A DNA stretch of 64,000 nucleotides, from positions 186,001-250,000 of the forward strand of contig JAFYLZ010000004.1 in assembly GCA_017556795.1 (NCBI GenBank), written 5' to 3'. Both the position numbers and the translations under genes were made by a program. Positions 24,571 to 33,154 of this stretch are shown one piece after another (position 1 is the first letter of the stretch; each line of letters begins with the position of its first letter). Source of the stretch: Candidatus Saccharimonadota bacterium. Its GTDB lineage: Bacteria; Patescibacteriota; Saccharimonadia; Saccharimonadales; Saccharimonadaceae. Under the pieces are notes generated by a model, which was not told where the DNA came from, ran no database searches, and was given only the letters and a program-made list of their open reading frames with translations.

Positions 24571-24694
24571 TATAATGCGGGCAGTATATATACGAGAGAT
24601 ATGTACAAAAACGGTGTGGGCATAAAAGCCCATTTTTTACTGGGTGCGCCCACATTCAGTAAGCACATTAAAAATTCGAAAGGAGTAGTACATT
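24571..24694 (+). promoter_or_regulatory. hppA promoter and leader with a possible attenuator
   Basis: An extended -10 (TGTTATAAT, TATAAT at 24571-24576) opens a leader of about 110 bases. Within it TGGGC (24617-24621) pairs with GCCCA (24628-24632) directly before six Ts, which is terminator-like. The overlapping GTGTGGGC (24614-24621) can instead pair with GCCCACAT (24648-24655), an exclusive alternative. An AAAGGAG site precedes the hppA start. Confidence 0.5.
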
Positions 24695-26860
24695 ATGCAG
24701 ATGTTGAATTACATTTACTGCGCTGCTTTCGCTATCATAATGCTCACGGGCGCCTATATGGTGTCACAATATCGTGGGCTTGTGCGAATGAGCGAAGGCA
24801 GACCGAACATGGCTGATTTGGCAGCGAGAATTCGCTCTGGATCAAAAGTGTTCACGAAGGCGATGTATCGTCGCATCTTGGTAGTTGTGGCAATTTTGTC
24901 CATAATTATCTTCTTCGCTCTTGAGCGATGGGCTGGACTAGCGTTCTTGGTCGCATCTGCTCTCACTAGCGTCGGAGTAATCGTCGGAATGCGCGTGGCG
25001 ACTTATGCCAACGTTCGTTCGGCAGCAACTGCGCTGCATAGTTTTGAAAACGGAGAGCCGGAAGAAGTCCGAGACTCAAAGACTGTTACGGTGACGGCCA
25101 AGGCTAGTCAGATTTGTGGACTCATTGTTGACACTGCCGGTATCCTCAACTTGATTCTGGTCCTGTTCCTGAGCTTTTATTTCGAAGGAATGGATTGTGT
25201 TCGTCCACGAGAATCTTTGGTTATTCCGCTCGTCGTAAGACTTACTGCATCATCCCTCGGTTGGAGTATCGTAGCGATGTTTTGCCGTGTGGCAGGCGGA
25301 ATTTTTACCAAGACTGGAGACATGGCTGCCGACATCGTAGGTAAAATCAAGTGGCACTTCCACGAAGATGATCCGAGAAATCCGGCCGTTTTGGCGGACT
25401 TTGTTGGTGACAATGTCAACGATATCGATGGCAACCAGGCTGACCTCGGCGAATCATTCGTCGCTACACCGGTTACGGCGATTGTCACTGCGATCACCAT
25501 GTTCTCTACTATGCTGAACTCTAATCTGATGTTTGCGGCGATCGCTTATCCGTTGATTCTGGTACTTGGCGGTCTGGTCAGCAGCCTGATTGGCCTGTTC
25601 TATTCGTCTCACGCTAAGAACTGCAAGAGCCCGAAGACTCAGATCAACATTTCGATGTATATCGCAGCTGGCGGCGCTATGCTGACAAGCCTGATCGCAG
25701 CTTACTGCCTGTTTGGTCGTGGCGGAGAAATCCCCGAAGACTTCAAACTGGGCTGGGCATCGCTTTTCGTGGCAACGTTATGCGGTATCGCGGCTGGCGT
25801 AATCGTCGGTCTCATTGCACAACACTTTACTGATCTTGAAAGTAAGTGGGCAAAACGCGTTGCTGAAGCAGCGAAAGAAGGCTCTGCGCTCTGCGCTTCG
25901 ATGTCGCAGGCGGCAGGTTGGATTTCCTGTTTTGCAGAAGTTGGTGTAGTAGTAACATTCTCTTGTGTTGCGGCAGCAATTGCTGGTCCTTACGGTCGTT
26001 CTGTAATGGCACTCGGTATGCTTTCGTTCGTAGCACAGCCGATTGCGGCAGATGCTTTTGGTCCGATTTCGGACAATGCTGGCGGTATTGCAGAAAGCTG
26101 CAAACTGCCTCCTGAAGTTCGTAGGACCACCGACAAAAATGATGCCTTCGGCAACTCGTCGGCAGCAGTAGGCAAGGGCTTTGCAATTGGCTCGGCTGCG
26201 GCAGTTGTGGCATCACAGATTTCTACTTATGTTATGGCTTATGGCGGTAGCGGTCTTAATGTTGTTGATAATAGCGTTATGTTCGGTGCTTTCCTTGGCG
26301 GTGGACTGATTGCGGCATTCTGCGGATTGCTTGCTAAGTACACAATTATGGCTGCCGATGAGATGGCTGCTGAATGTATTAAAATTTTGCAAGACGTCAA
26401 AGAACGTGTAGAGCGCGGCGAGCTCAGCGAAGATTTTATTCCTGATCCGAATCCGTGTATTCACATTGCGACCGTTAACGCTATGAAGAAGATGGTTACG
26501 CCGGTAGTTATTACGGTTTTGGCGACTGTGTCCGTTGGATTTATCTTTGGACCGGAAACGCTGGGCGGAATGCTGTTTGGTGTAGCGCTGGTTGGCTTAA
26601 TTCTGGCAATTTACTTTAGTAATGCTGGTGGCTTGGCCGATAACGCCAAGAAACGTTACGAAGCTGGCCTGATGAAGGGTTATGAAGAGGGTACGATAGG
26701 CTATAATGAAGCACATGATGCCACTGTGGTGGGCGACACAATTGGCGACTGGATGAAAGACGTTGTTGCGGTATCGATCGACATTTTCATGAAGATCATG
26801 GGCACACTTGCAATGATGCTGGCTCCTTTGTTTGCAAACTATCAGATTCTCTCGTTGTAA
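24695..26860 (+). CDS. hppA: Membrane-bound pyrophosphatase (H+/Na+ pump)
   Basis: This 721-residue protein has about 16 membrane helices. Substrate-site motifs are DMAADIVGK, EDDPRNPAVLADFVGDN and the C-terminal SDNAGGIAES. GNSSAAVGKGFAIGSAA matches the position that separates K+-dependent (Ala) from K+-independent (Lys) enzymes, favouring K+ dependence. DNVNDIDGNQADLGESF deviates from the usual DNVGDVAGMGADLFES, so catalytic or ion-selectivity details may differ. It couples PPi hydrolysis to ion export, useful to a cell with little respiration. A possible attenuator precedes it. Confidence 0.93.
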   Translation: MQMLNYIYCAAFAIIMLTGAYMVSQYRGLVRMSEGRPNMADLAARIRSGSKVFTKAMYRRILVVVAILSIIIFFALERWAGLAFLVASALTSVGVIVGMRVATYANVRSAATALHSFENGEPEEVRDSKTVTVTAKASQICGLIVDTAGILNLILVLFLSFYFEGMDCVRPRESLVIPLVVRLTASSLGWSIVAMFCRVAGGIFTKTGDMAADIVGKIKWHFHEDDPRNPAVLADFVGDNVNDIDGNQADLGESFVATPVTAIVTAITMFSTMLNSNLMFAAIAYPLILVLGGLVSSLIGLFYSSHAKNCKSPKTQINISMYIAAGGAMLTSLIAAYCLFGRGGEIPEDFKLGWASLFVATLCGIAAGVIVGLIAQHFTDLESKWAKRVAEAAKEGSALCASMSQAAGWISCFAEVGVVVTFSCVAAAIAGPYGRSVMALGMLSFVAQPIAADAFGPISDNAGGIAESCKLPPEVRRTTDKNDAFGNSSAAVGKGFAIGSAAAVVASQISTYVMAYGGSGLNVVDNSVMFGAFLGGGLIAAFCGLLAKYTIMAADEMAAECIKILQDVKERVERGELSEDFIPDPNPCIHIATVNAMKKMVTPVVITVLATVSVGFIFGPETLGGMLFGVALVGLILAIYFSNAGGLADNAKKRYEAGLMKGYEEGTIGYNEAHDATVVGDTIGDWMKDVVAVSIDIFMKIMGTLAMMLAPLFANYQILSL

Positions 26861-26868
26861 TTTATGAA

Positions 26869-26892
26869 AGATCCCCCGGTTTCCCGGGGGTC
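26869..26892 (+). terminator. Terminator of hppA
   Basis: GATCCCCCGG/CCGGGGGTC hairpin followed by TTTTTTT. Confidence 0.8.
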
Positions 26893-26897
26893 TTTTT

Positions 26898-27671
26898 TTA
26901 TTCGTCGATGGTTGCTAAATTGGTTTTGTAATTGTTGATGTCTAACAGATAATACGATAAGCTTTCGGCGTCGTAGTCGAGCCACTTTTTGTTGTAGTCC
27001 GATATGTTGGTTAGTGGTTCATTGGCGGCATTATAGTAGTCGCTGTTGTGGATGGTGACATAGATTTTGAGGCTACCGAGGGTGCCGACATATTGACGCC
27101 TAGTAAATGATGGGTGGAGCGAAGCGTCTTCTGGCATTTCGCCTTTATAGAAGGTAACGGTTGCGAGGCCGTATTTGGTACCCTCTTTGGTGGCGAAGTC
27201 TGGTGTAGGATCATAGCCCCAAGTGCTATCGTGTGATGAGTAGTACCAGAGAGTCAGCGAATATACACCGTTTCCGTAGCGTTCGCTCGCATTGTATTCG
27301 TAGTTAGTGATAAGGCCTTGTGGTGGAGTAATAATGTAGACGCCTAAGTCTTTGACGAGAACCTTATTGTCGCCGCCCCAACTTTGTTGCAATTCGATAT
27401 GCTCATCTTTTGCTGGTTTGTCTGGTTCGCTTGGGGTGGTCGTTTTGCTAGAAGTAATTGTGCGACCAAGCAAGCTGATTGAATTATCTACGAAGAATAG
27501 ATAGCAAGCGCCGCCGCAGCCAATGAGGACGATTAAGGCTAAGATGATGGTAGAAATTTTCCAACCAATACCACTTTTGGCCTTTTCTGGGCTAGCCGGT
27601 GTGACCGGTGCGCTGACAGCTTGAATTTTTTCTTCAAGCGTCTCGGATTCAGTTTTATCTTTTTCGTTCAT
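26898..27671 (-). CDS. Single-pass membrane protein with extracellular domain (257 aa)
   Basis: A charged cytoplasmic N-terminus (about 1-33) is followed by one membrane helix (about 35-62, containing a GCGGACYLFF stretch). A Thr/Pro linker and a roughly 170-residue extracellular domain of unknown fold follow. The domain is Tyr- and Asn-rich (SLTLWYYSSHDSTWGYD). The architecture is like other surface-anchored proteins of the window but I recognise no domain. An AGGAG site sets the start. Confidence 0.65.
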   Translation of the reverse strand: MNEKDKTESETLEEKIQAVSAPVTPASPEKAKSGIGWKISTIILALIVLIGCGGACYLFFVDNSISLLGRTITSSKTTTPSEPDKPAKDEHIELQQSWGGDNKVLVKDLGVYIITPPQGLITNYEYNASERYGNGVYSLTLWYYSSHDSTWGYDPTPDFATKEGTKYGLATVTFYKGEMPEDASLHPSFTRRQYVGTLGSLKIYVTIHNSDYYNAANEPLTNISDYNKKWLDYDAESLSYYLLDINNYKTNLATIDE

Positions 27672-27724
27672 AAAAATACTCCTTATGTTTTTATTTTAGC
27701 ACAACATTTTCAAACCATGAAAAG

Positions 27725-27746
27725 ACCCGGGGATTAACCCGGGTCT
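27725..27746 (-). terminator. Terminator overlapping the 27734 stop codon
   Basis: GACCCGGG/CCCGGGTC-type hairpin whose loop contains the stop codon, followed by TTTTC on the minus strand. Confidence 0.6.
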
Positions 27747-28249
27747 TGTTGATCAATAAGTTCTGGGTCGCCTGAGGTGAGAATCATGTAATCCTTCAAG
27801 TTTTCGATCATGGCGCCGTTATAGGCGTCGTTGATCGCCTTCGCGAACTTCTTCGGATCCAACGCCCGTTCTGGAACCCACGGATCAAACGCCCGTTCTG
27901 GAACCCAAATGCGAATTATCCATTGGCCGGGATCTGTTGCGATGTAGGTCGCCTCTTTGTCCTCTTTCGGTGTCGTAGAATGGTAATCGCAGTACCTCAC
28001 ACTGTAGGATTTGCACTCACAGTCGGTGTAGTTTCCGCAGCCGAACTCCAGGGAGTAGTGCGGTTCGTCGTCACCCTTGTCGTGACTATCGTCTATTGCG
28101 ACGCCCCACGGCATTCTGCCATGGAATACATCGCCGTGTTTGTCGTACACGATACCAACGAACTCGAAAGCGGCTCTCAGGACTGCTGTATTGATCGGCG
28201 AATCCATTTCTAGTTCGAACTTTGATCTGATGACTTTTGGCATTTCCAT
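27734..28249 (-). CDS. Hypothetical accessory protein with internal tandem duplication (171 aa)
   Basis: This unknown soluble acidic protein has a cysteine cluster in FGCGNYTDCECKSYSVRYC that could bind metal. Near the C-terminus, WVPERAFDP and WVPERALDP stand in tandem, encoded by a 27-bp direct duplication (27855-27881 and 27882-27908, one mismatch in the compared bases). GGGGGG lies five bases before the ATG. It has its own 17-bp-spaced promoter (28312-28340), and the next upstream gene is the alphaCTD/sigma-4 hybrid. Confidence 0.62.
   Translation of the reverse strand: MEMPKVIRSKFELEMDSPINTAVLRAAFEFVGIVYDKHGDVFHGRMPWGVAIDDSHDKGDDEPHYSLEFGCGNYTDCECKSYSVRYCDYHSTTPKEDKEATYIATDPGQWIIRIWVPERAFDPWVPERALDPKKFAKAINDAYNGAMIENLKDYMILTSGDPELIDQQDPG
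27855..27908 (-). repeat. 27-bp tandem duplication inside the 27734 gene
   Basis: Two adjacent 27-bp units differ at only one of the compared bases and add nine residues in frame, suggesting a recent slippage event. Confidence 0.75.
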
Positions 28250-28311
28250 ATTGCCCCCCTGTTTAAAGACCAGAAGTCTGTAAAATTCAAGGTTTTAGCC
28301 TTATATTATAT

Positions 28312-28340
28312 ATTATAACACAAGCGGGTTAGGAAGTCAA
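28312..28340 (-). promoter_or_regulatory. Promoter of the 27734 gene
   Basis: TTGACT (28335-28340) and TATAAT (28312-28317), 17-bp spacer. Confidence 0.65.
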
Positions 28341-28352
28341 GATTGTGCCTCA

Positions 28353-28390
28353 CAAAAAAGGAGGCCGCATTAGCGACCTTCCTTCTTTTT
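28353..28390 (-). terminator. Terminator of the 28396 gene
   Basis: An imperfect GGTCGC/GCGGCC-based stem followed by CTTTTTTG on the minus strand. Confidence 0.5.
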
Positions 28391-28395
28391 ATGTC

Positions 28396-29052
28396 CTAGG
28401 ATATTTTCGTGATTACACGAAGTTCGTCGATCGAACGGTGCAGCTTGCAAATCGCATTTCTCTCGTGGTAAGCCGGGCCACCTTTCGATTTCCAGCCGAA
28501 CTTTTCGGCATTTTCTTCCCAGTTACGGCAAACGCCGTCAACCAGACCGAACCGCATACAGATTACTCCGTATTCCGTCTCGGAAAGGTTCTTCTTCAGT
28601 AATTCTCTTACCGCTTCAATAGTGTTGTCGTCGTAGCCCTGCCATTCTTCGTACTGTTTGGCATCTAGCTTACGGATGAGGCGAGGTATATATTCGCCAC
28701 TATCGTAATACCATGAGCGGCCACGGCTACTTTTTTCCGCTACCATTTGGCGGAGTGCCAGAACGTTTGCTGAAAGCTGAAACTGCTCTGGGCTAAAAAC
28801 ACGAATCATGCCAAGACGCTCCAGTTCCGAATAGATTTCAGAGCTAAGTTGCCTCATGGCTACCCGCTTATTTGGGTTGCTCGTGAACTCGTGTCTGAGC
28901 GAATGATTGCAGGATTTTGCGCAATAGATCATTGAGCCACGGCGGACTTGCAATACCACCTCATCGAGCGGTAATTGCAGCCTATCGTACAGCTTTTTGC
29001 TTTCCTCGCTCAAATTAAGCATTCCGATTGTAAGATTTTCTGCACTATTCAT
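28396..29052 (-). CDS. AlphaCTD-like/sigma-70 region 4-like hybrid protein (218 aa)
   Basis: The N-terminal 95 residues resemble the RNA polymerase alpha C-terminal domain: MLNLSEESKKLYDRLQLPLDEVV, then a helix VAMRQLSSEIYSELERLGMI at the place of the alphaCTD GRKSLEEIKEKLEELGL helix. The C-terminal 75 residues look like sigma-70 region 4: LSETEYGVICMRFGLVDG, then a helix-turn-helix ending in HERNAICKLHRSIDEL. Region 2, which melts the -10 element, is absent, so it is not a full sigma factor. A paralogue lies at 54798-55433. The role is inferred to be transcriptional regulation. AGGAGG sets the start. Confidence 0.7.
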   Translation of the reverse strand: MNSAENLTIGMLNLSEESKKLYDRLQLPLDEVVLQVRRGSMIYCAKSCNHSLRHEFTSNPNKRVAMRQLSSEIYSELERLGMIRVFSPEQFQLSANVLALRQMVAEKSSRGRSWYYDSGEYIPRLIRKLDAKQYEEWQGYDDNTIEAVRELLKKNLSETEYGVICMRFGLVDGVCRNWEENAEKFGWKSKGGPAYHERNAICKLHRSIDELRVITKIS

Positions 29053-29115
29053 AAAAACATCCTCCTATGTACATGTACTATTCATTGATTGTGGTTAAAC
29101 CAATTCCTTCTTACT

Positions 29116-29144
29116 ATTATAGCATAAACGCAATAAAAAGTCAA
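29116..29144 (-). promoter_or_regulatory. Promoter of the 28396 gene
   Basis: TTGACT (29139-29144) and TATAAT (29116-29121), 17-bp spacer, extended context TATGC. Confidence 0.65.
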
Positions 29145-29249
29145 TGCAGAACTCATTAGGAGAAGAGATTGAGTGCTTATTTTTGCTTGGCGAATTTATA
29201 TAGATATAGTTTAGAGGTGGCTTTCACTAGTGGTCTTGCCACTAAAAAA

Positions 29250-29264
29250 TCGGCCAAAAGCCGA
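29250..29264 (-). terminator. Terminator of tRNA-Val
   Basis: TCGGC/GCCGA hairpin followed by TTTTTT on the minus strand. Confidence 0.6.
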
Positions 29265-29274
29265 CCTGAATTTA

Positions 29275-29351
29275 TGGTGGATCTTACTGGGCTCGAACCA
29301 GTGACCTTACGAATGTGAATCGTACGCTCTAGCCAACTGAGCTAAAGATCC
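29275..29351 (-). tRNA. tRNA-Val (CAC anticodon)
   Basis: Acceptor GGATCTT/AAGATCC, D arm TAGCTCAGTTGGCTAGAGC, anticodon loop TTCACAT, TPsiC GGTTCGAGCC and encoded CCA. Confidence 0.95.
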
Positions 29352-29389
29352 ATGTCCCTATTATAACACATTTTTAGTATAATATGGGT

Positions 29390-29878
29390 ATGGCAGACTT
29401 GTTTTTGATGACTGGGCCGTGTGGGGCCGGCAAGACGACGCTAGCGACGAGACTCGCGAAGGAGCGTAATTTGCGCTATCTTTCGATCGAGGATTTTTAT
29501 GCGGCGTTTTTTGGTTCCGATCTGATCCATGAGCATCGCGAACAGGTCTGGGAGGCTTTTTCGATTGCGATTCGTGCAGCCATGGAAGACAAAGTCGATG
29601 TTTTGATCGACACTAATTCCCCATCCCGCGCCGACCGCGACTGGTTTATTAAACGTTTTTTTGATTATAAATTCCATTTAATTATCGTCCGCGCAGCCAA
29701 AGAGCTTTGTCTTAAAAACAACCGCAACAGACTTCGCCAAATTCCAAAAGACGAAATGGAAGCGATGTTTAAGCGCCTCGAGCCGGTGTCGGAAGACGAG
29801 ATGAAGAACTATGAATCGATTGAGTTATTCGAGAATCTCGACAACAGCGGCGTGAAGTTTGTGCAAAAGCTTAAATAG
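29390..29878 (+). CDS. Small P-loop kinase-like ATPase (162 aa)
   Basis: Walker A is MTGPCGAGKTTLA near the N-terminus; a DTNSPSRADRD segment and an Arg-rich lid (KNNRNRLRQI) follow, as in AAA_33/gluconokinase-like small kinases. The substrate is unknown. TATAAT (29378-29383) ends exactly six bases before ATG 29390, so this start is chosen over ATG 29384, which would lie within the promoter. It stands directly before prfA. Confidence 0.75.
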   Translation: MADLFLMTGPCGAGKTTLATRLAKERNLRYLSIEDFYAAFFGSDLIHEHREQVWEAFSIAIRAAMEDKVDVLIDTNSPSRADRDWFIKRFFDYKFHLIIVRAAKELCLKNNRNRLRQIPKDEMEAMFKRLEPVSEDEMKNYESIELFENLDNSGVKFVQKLK

Positions 29879-29893
29879 TTATATAATAAACCT

Positions 29894-30937
29894 ATGGATT
29901 TGACAAAACTAAAAACAGAACTTGATGATTTAGAGGCTTTTTTGGCGCGCCCGGATGCTTTTTCGGACCCAGATTTTGCCAGCAAAGGCCGTCGCGCTGC
30001 AGAAATTCGTGCGATTTTGGACACTGATATTGAGCTCACTGCTGCCCGCGCGAATCTGGAAGAAGCCAAGGAACTCACCAATGACCCCGAACTTGGCGAA
30101 CTAGCCCGCGGCGACGTGGAGCAACTTACCGCCAAGATTGCTGAACTAGAAGGAAAATTGGAAGAAATGCTACTCCCGCATGACCCGGCTGATGATAAGC
30201 CAGCTATTATCGAAATTCGTGCTGGCGCCGGCGGTGACGAGGCTTCGCTATTTGCTGGCGAGCTTTATCGTATGTATGTCAAGTATGCCGAGAGCCATGG
30301 TCTCAAAGTGGAATTGATTTCCCAAAATGAAAACGAGGCCGGCGGTATGAAGGAAGTGATTTTTAAGGTTTCTGGCGACCGTGCTTACGGGCAGCTCAAG
30401 TTTGAGGGTGGCGTGCACCGCGTGCAACGCGTGCCGGTTACCGAATCCCAGGGTCGCATTCATACTTCTACTGCAACTGTCGCAGTGCTTCCAGAAGCTT
30501 CCGAAACTGATCTCGAGATTAAACCAGAAGATTTGCGTATTGATATTTACCGCTCCGGTGGCCATGGTGGCCAGGGTGTCAACACGACCGACTCGGCTGT
30601 ACGTATTACCCACCTTCCTACTGGTCTCGTGGTAGCAATGCAGGACGAACGTTCTCAGCAGCAAAACCGTGTTAAGGCTATGAACATTCTTCGTTCCAGG
30701 TTGCTTGAGCGCAAAAAGGCCGAAGAACAAAAGAACGCTTCCGAGGCTCGTAAATCCCTGATTGGTAGCGGCGATCGCTCCGAAAAGATTCGTACTTATA
30801 ACTTCCCGCAAGACCGTATTACCGACCATCGTATTCATTATTCGCGCTCGAATGTTTCAGCGGCCATGGATGGCGACATTGAGGACTTAGTGACGGAGCT
30901 GACAAAACATGAACGTTCGCTCATGGCTGAAGAATAA
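29894..30937 (+). CDS. prfA: Peptide chain release factor 1
   Basis: This 347-residue class I release factor has the GGQ motif in [17 protein letters not shown]. Its N-terminal coiled region and overall length agree with RF1. It reads UAA and UAG and is methylated on the GGQ glutamine by PrmC, whose gene overlaps its 3' end by 29 bases. TATAAT ends exactly six bases before the ATG, so the message is predicted to be leaderless. Confidence 0.96.
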   Translation: MDLTKLKTELDDLEAFLARPDAFSDPDFASKGRRAAEIRAILDTDIELTAARANLEEAKELTNDPELGELARGDVEQLTAKIAELEGKLEEMLLPHDPADDKPAIIEIRAGAGGDEASLFAGELYRMYVKYAESHGLKVELISQNENEAGGMKEVIFKVSGDRAYGQLKFEGGVHRVQRVPVTESQGRIHTSTATVAVLPEASETDLEIKPEDLRIDIYRSGGHGGQGVNTTDSAVRITHLPTGLVVAMQDERSQQQNRVKAMNILRSRLLERKKAEEQKNASEARKSLIGSGDRSEKIRTYNFPQDRITDHRIHYSRSNVSAAMDGDIEDLVTELTKHERSLMAEE

Positions 30938-31688
30938 TAAGACCTTAGTCGATTCGCTCGATGCAGAGCTGATTTTGGCCCATGTACTCGGCAAAGACCG
31001 TGTGTTTTTGGTTTCTCACGACGAAGATGAGTTGACGGACGCTCAAATTGCTGCAGCCGATGAATTGATTCGGAAACGTCTCGCCGGCTATCCCGTGGCT
31101 TATCTTGTCGGACACAAAGAGTTTTATGGTCGTGATTTTGTTATTAATGAAAATGTCTTGATTCCCCGCCCCGAAACAGAGGGAATTATCGACTTGGTGA
31201 AAGATTTAAATCCTCGCAAGATTTTAGACATCGGTACTGGCTCGGGCTGTATTGCGATCACTTTGAAGGCAGAGCTTCCTGAGGCTAGGGTCTGTGCCTA
31301 TGATATTAGCGAGGCGGCACTCGAAGTGGCGGCTCAGAATGCTGCTAATCTAGATGTTGATTTGGATGCTTTAGTGATTTCCGACCTAACGAGCAATGTC
31401 GATTTAAGCGATGCCGATGTCGTCGTAGCGAACCTGCCATATGTCAACCCGGATTGGGATTTCCTTAGTCCTGAGATCAAAAAAGAGCCAGATTTGGCAC
31501 TTTATGCCGATGATAATGGGTTGGCCTTAATCAAGAAGCTAATTGATGAACTCGCTGCCAAGAAATATCATGGCTACCTGGTGTTGGAATCTGATGCTTC
31601 TCAACAAAAAGATATTATCAAGTATGCCGGCGAGCATGGTTTTAAGTATCAAAAAACCACTGAGCTAATTACTTTATTTCTTAGTTAA
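30909..31688 (+). CDS. prmC: Release factor glutamine methyltransferase
   Basis: The 259 residues carry the SAM-binding motif [15 protein letters not shown] and the substrate motif NLPYVNP (NxPY type), with an N-terminal helical domain and the [21 protein letters not shown] segment typical of PrmC. It methylates the GGQ glutamine of release factors, consistent with its overlap with prfA. Convergent overlap with the next gene is 8 bases. Confidence 0.94.
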   Translation: MNVRSWLKNNKTLVDSLDAELILAHVLGKDRVFLVSHDEDELTDAQIAAADELIRKRLAGYPVAYLVGHKEFYGRDFVINENVLIPRPETEGIIDLVKDLNPRKILDIGTGSGCIAITLKAELPEARVCAYDISEAALEVAAQNAANLDVDLDALVISDLTSNVDLSDADVVVANLPYVNPDWDFLSPEIKKEPDLALYADDNGLALIKKLIDELAAKKYHGYLVLESDASQQKDIIKYAGEHGFKYQKTTELITLFLS

Positions 31689-32475
31689 TATTAAAGGCTG
31701 GATTGCTGAACCAGATTAAGATTACGGCCACGATTGCGATGCCGAAGATCACTGGCATGGCGACGTTAGAGAATTTGAATTCATCCTCGCGCAGAAAGAT
31801 TTCGCGGCGAACACTACTAAAAACAAAGGTAAAGACCGTCAAAATAACGGCAAGCTGCGGAATGCGGATGCCGAGTGAGAGATATGGGTAAACGATGAGC
31901 CAAGTGTGGCAGAGCCAAGCGATTTCGGCGAAAATAAGTCCCAGGACAAGGGTAGCGAGTGTGCTATCGTCATCATTCTGTTGATTCAGAATATGGCGGC
32001 CAGCACTGTAACCGATTACGAAGGTAGAGAGTACCAGAACGATCGAATCGGCGTTGGCGGCGGCAATAGAAGCGGCTGATGAACCAAGGAACACGGCGAT
32101 CATCGCCTGAATCAGAATAGCGCGCTCCGAGGTCATTGGTTTAATGACAATGAGCCAGACACAGTAGAAAGCGGCCAAAATGATATCGACAAGGAGAATA
32201 TCGTTCGAGCCGATACCGAAGAAATAGACCAGAAGGACGATACTGGCGCCGACGATAAAGTCGAGCAAGTTCGCTTTGAAATTCGTCCAAATATAACGTG
32301 GTCGCACGGCAAAAACGCGCCACTTAGAAAGGGCTACAAGCAGCAAACCGAGTGCTGGATTGCTGGTGAGAGCGGTAATGATTACAGAGCCCACGCCAAA
32401 CAACAGATTGAGCAATACGTGCACAGCGGAGCTGGCGGCGTTGCGAGTCTTACGAATCAAAATATAATCTGCCAT
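31681..32475 (-). CDS. Polytopic membrane protein of unknown function (264 aa)
   Basis: About eight hydrophobic segments cover the sequence. The motifs seen (ADYILIRKTRNAASS, VGSVIITALTSNPALGLLLVALSKWRVFAVRPRY is split by a short loop) do not match a family I know. TATAAT ends exactly six bases before the ATG, predicting a leaderless message. It is convergent with prmC and divergent from lepB. Confidence 0.62.
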   Translation of the reverse strand: MADYILIRKTRNAASSAVHVLLNLLFGVGSVIITALTSNPALGLLLVALSKWRVFAVRPRYIWTNFKANLLDFIVGASIVLLVYFFGIGSNDILLVDIILAAFYCVWLIVIKPMTSERAILIQAMIAVFLGSSAASIAAANADSIVLVLSTFVIGYSAGRHILNQQNDDDSTLATLVLGLIFAEIAWLCHTWLIVYPYLSLGIRIPQLAVILTVFTFVFSSVRREIFLREDEFKFSNVAMPVIFGIAIVAVILIWFSNPAFNIN

Positions 32476-32518
32476 AAGTACATTATAACAAAAAATTCCT
32501 GTGTTATAATATATTAAT

Positions 32519-33154
32519 ATGGAACCGACATTTTTCCAGAAACATCCACTCCTAAAGGATGTTCTCAGCTTGATTGGCTTCGTGGGCGCCGTCGTGCTCG
32601 GTACTATTTTCTTGAATACTTATATTTATCGCTCATACAACGTAGTCGGCAGCAGTATGGCCAATACCTTATCTAATGGTGACCGTGTAATCGTGAACCG
32701 CTTAGCTGTAACATTGGCACATTTTAGGGGTGAAGAATATATTCCGGAGCGTGGCCAAATTATTGTTTTTGCAAATGGCGATCCTTCCGGCCCATTAACT
32801 TGTAACCCACCAGAGGGCGTCGAAGATGAATATATTATCAAGCGCGTGATTGCTTTCCCTGGCGAGCGCGTAGTCGTCGAGAATGGCGTAATGACTATCT
32901 TTAACGAAGAACATCCAGAAGGTATGGTTTATGATGAATTGTGGCGCGAAAGCGAGACAGTGGGCCCAAAAAAGCATACTTCTGGCGAAGTCGATATAAT
33001 TGTTCCGGAAGGCGAATTATTCGTCTCGGGTGATAACCGCGAAGGTCAAAATTCCCTCGACTCCAGAAGCGGCCTCGGCACGATTCCTTACTGCCGCATT
33101 ATGGGTCCAGTTTTGTTTAGGCTTTATCCGTTTGATCAGATGCGCGGATTTTAA
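32519..33154 (+). CDS. lepB: Signal peptidase I
   Basis: The 211-residue S26 peptidase has one N-terminal membrane helix (about 15-37), the catalytic Ser in NVVGSSMANTL, GDRVIVNRL, the catalytic Lys in YIIKRVIAFPGERV, and the box E motif VSGDNREGQNSLDSR. It removes signal peptides from exported proteins after SecY translocation. TATAAT lies eight bases before the ATG with no Shine-Dalgarno. Its 3' end overlaps the convergent rmuC by 4 bases. Confidence 0.95.
   Translation: MEPTFFQKHPLLKDVLSLIGFVGAVVLGTIFLNTYIYRSYNVVGSSMANTLSNGDRVIVNRLAVTLAHFRGEEYIPERGQIIVFANGDPSGPLTCNPPEGVEDEYIIKRVIAFPGERVVVENGVMTIFNEEHPEGMVYDELWRESETVGPKKHTSGEVDIIVPEGELFVSGDNREGQNSLDSRSGLGTIPYCRIMGPVLFRLYPFDQMRGF

Noticed and set aside
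28396-29052. Complete sigma factor
   Set aside because: Only a region 4-like part is present; regions 2 and 3 are missing, so it cannot by itself direct promoter opening.
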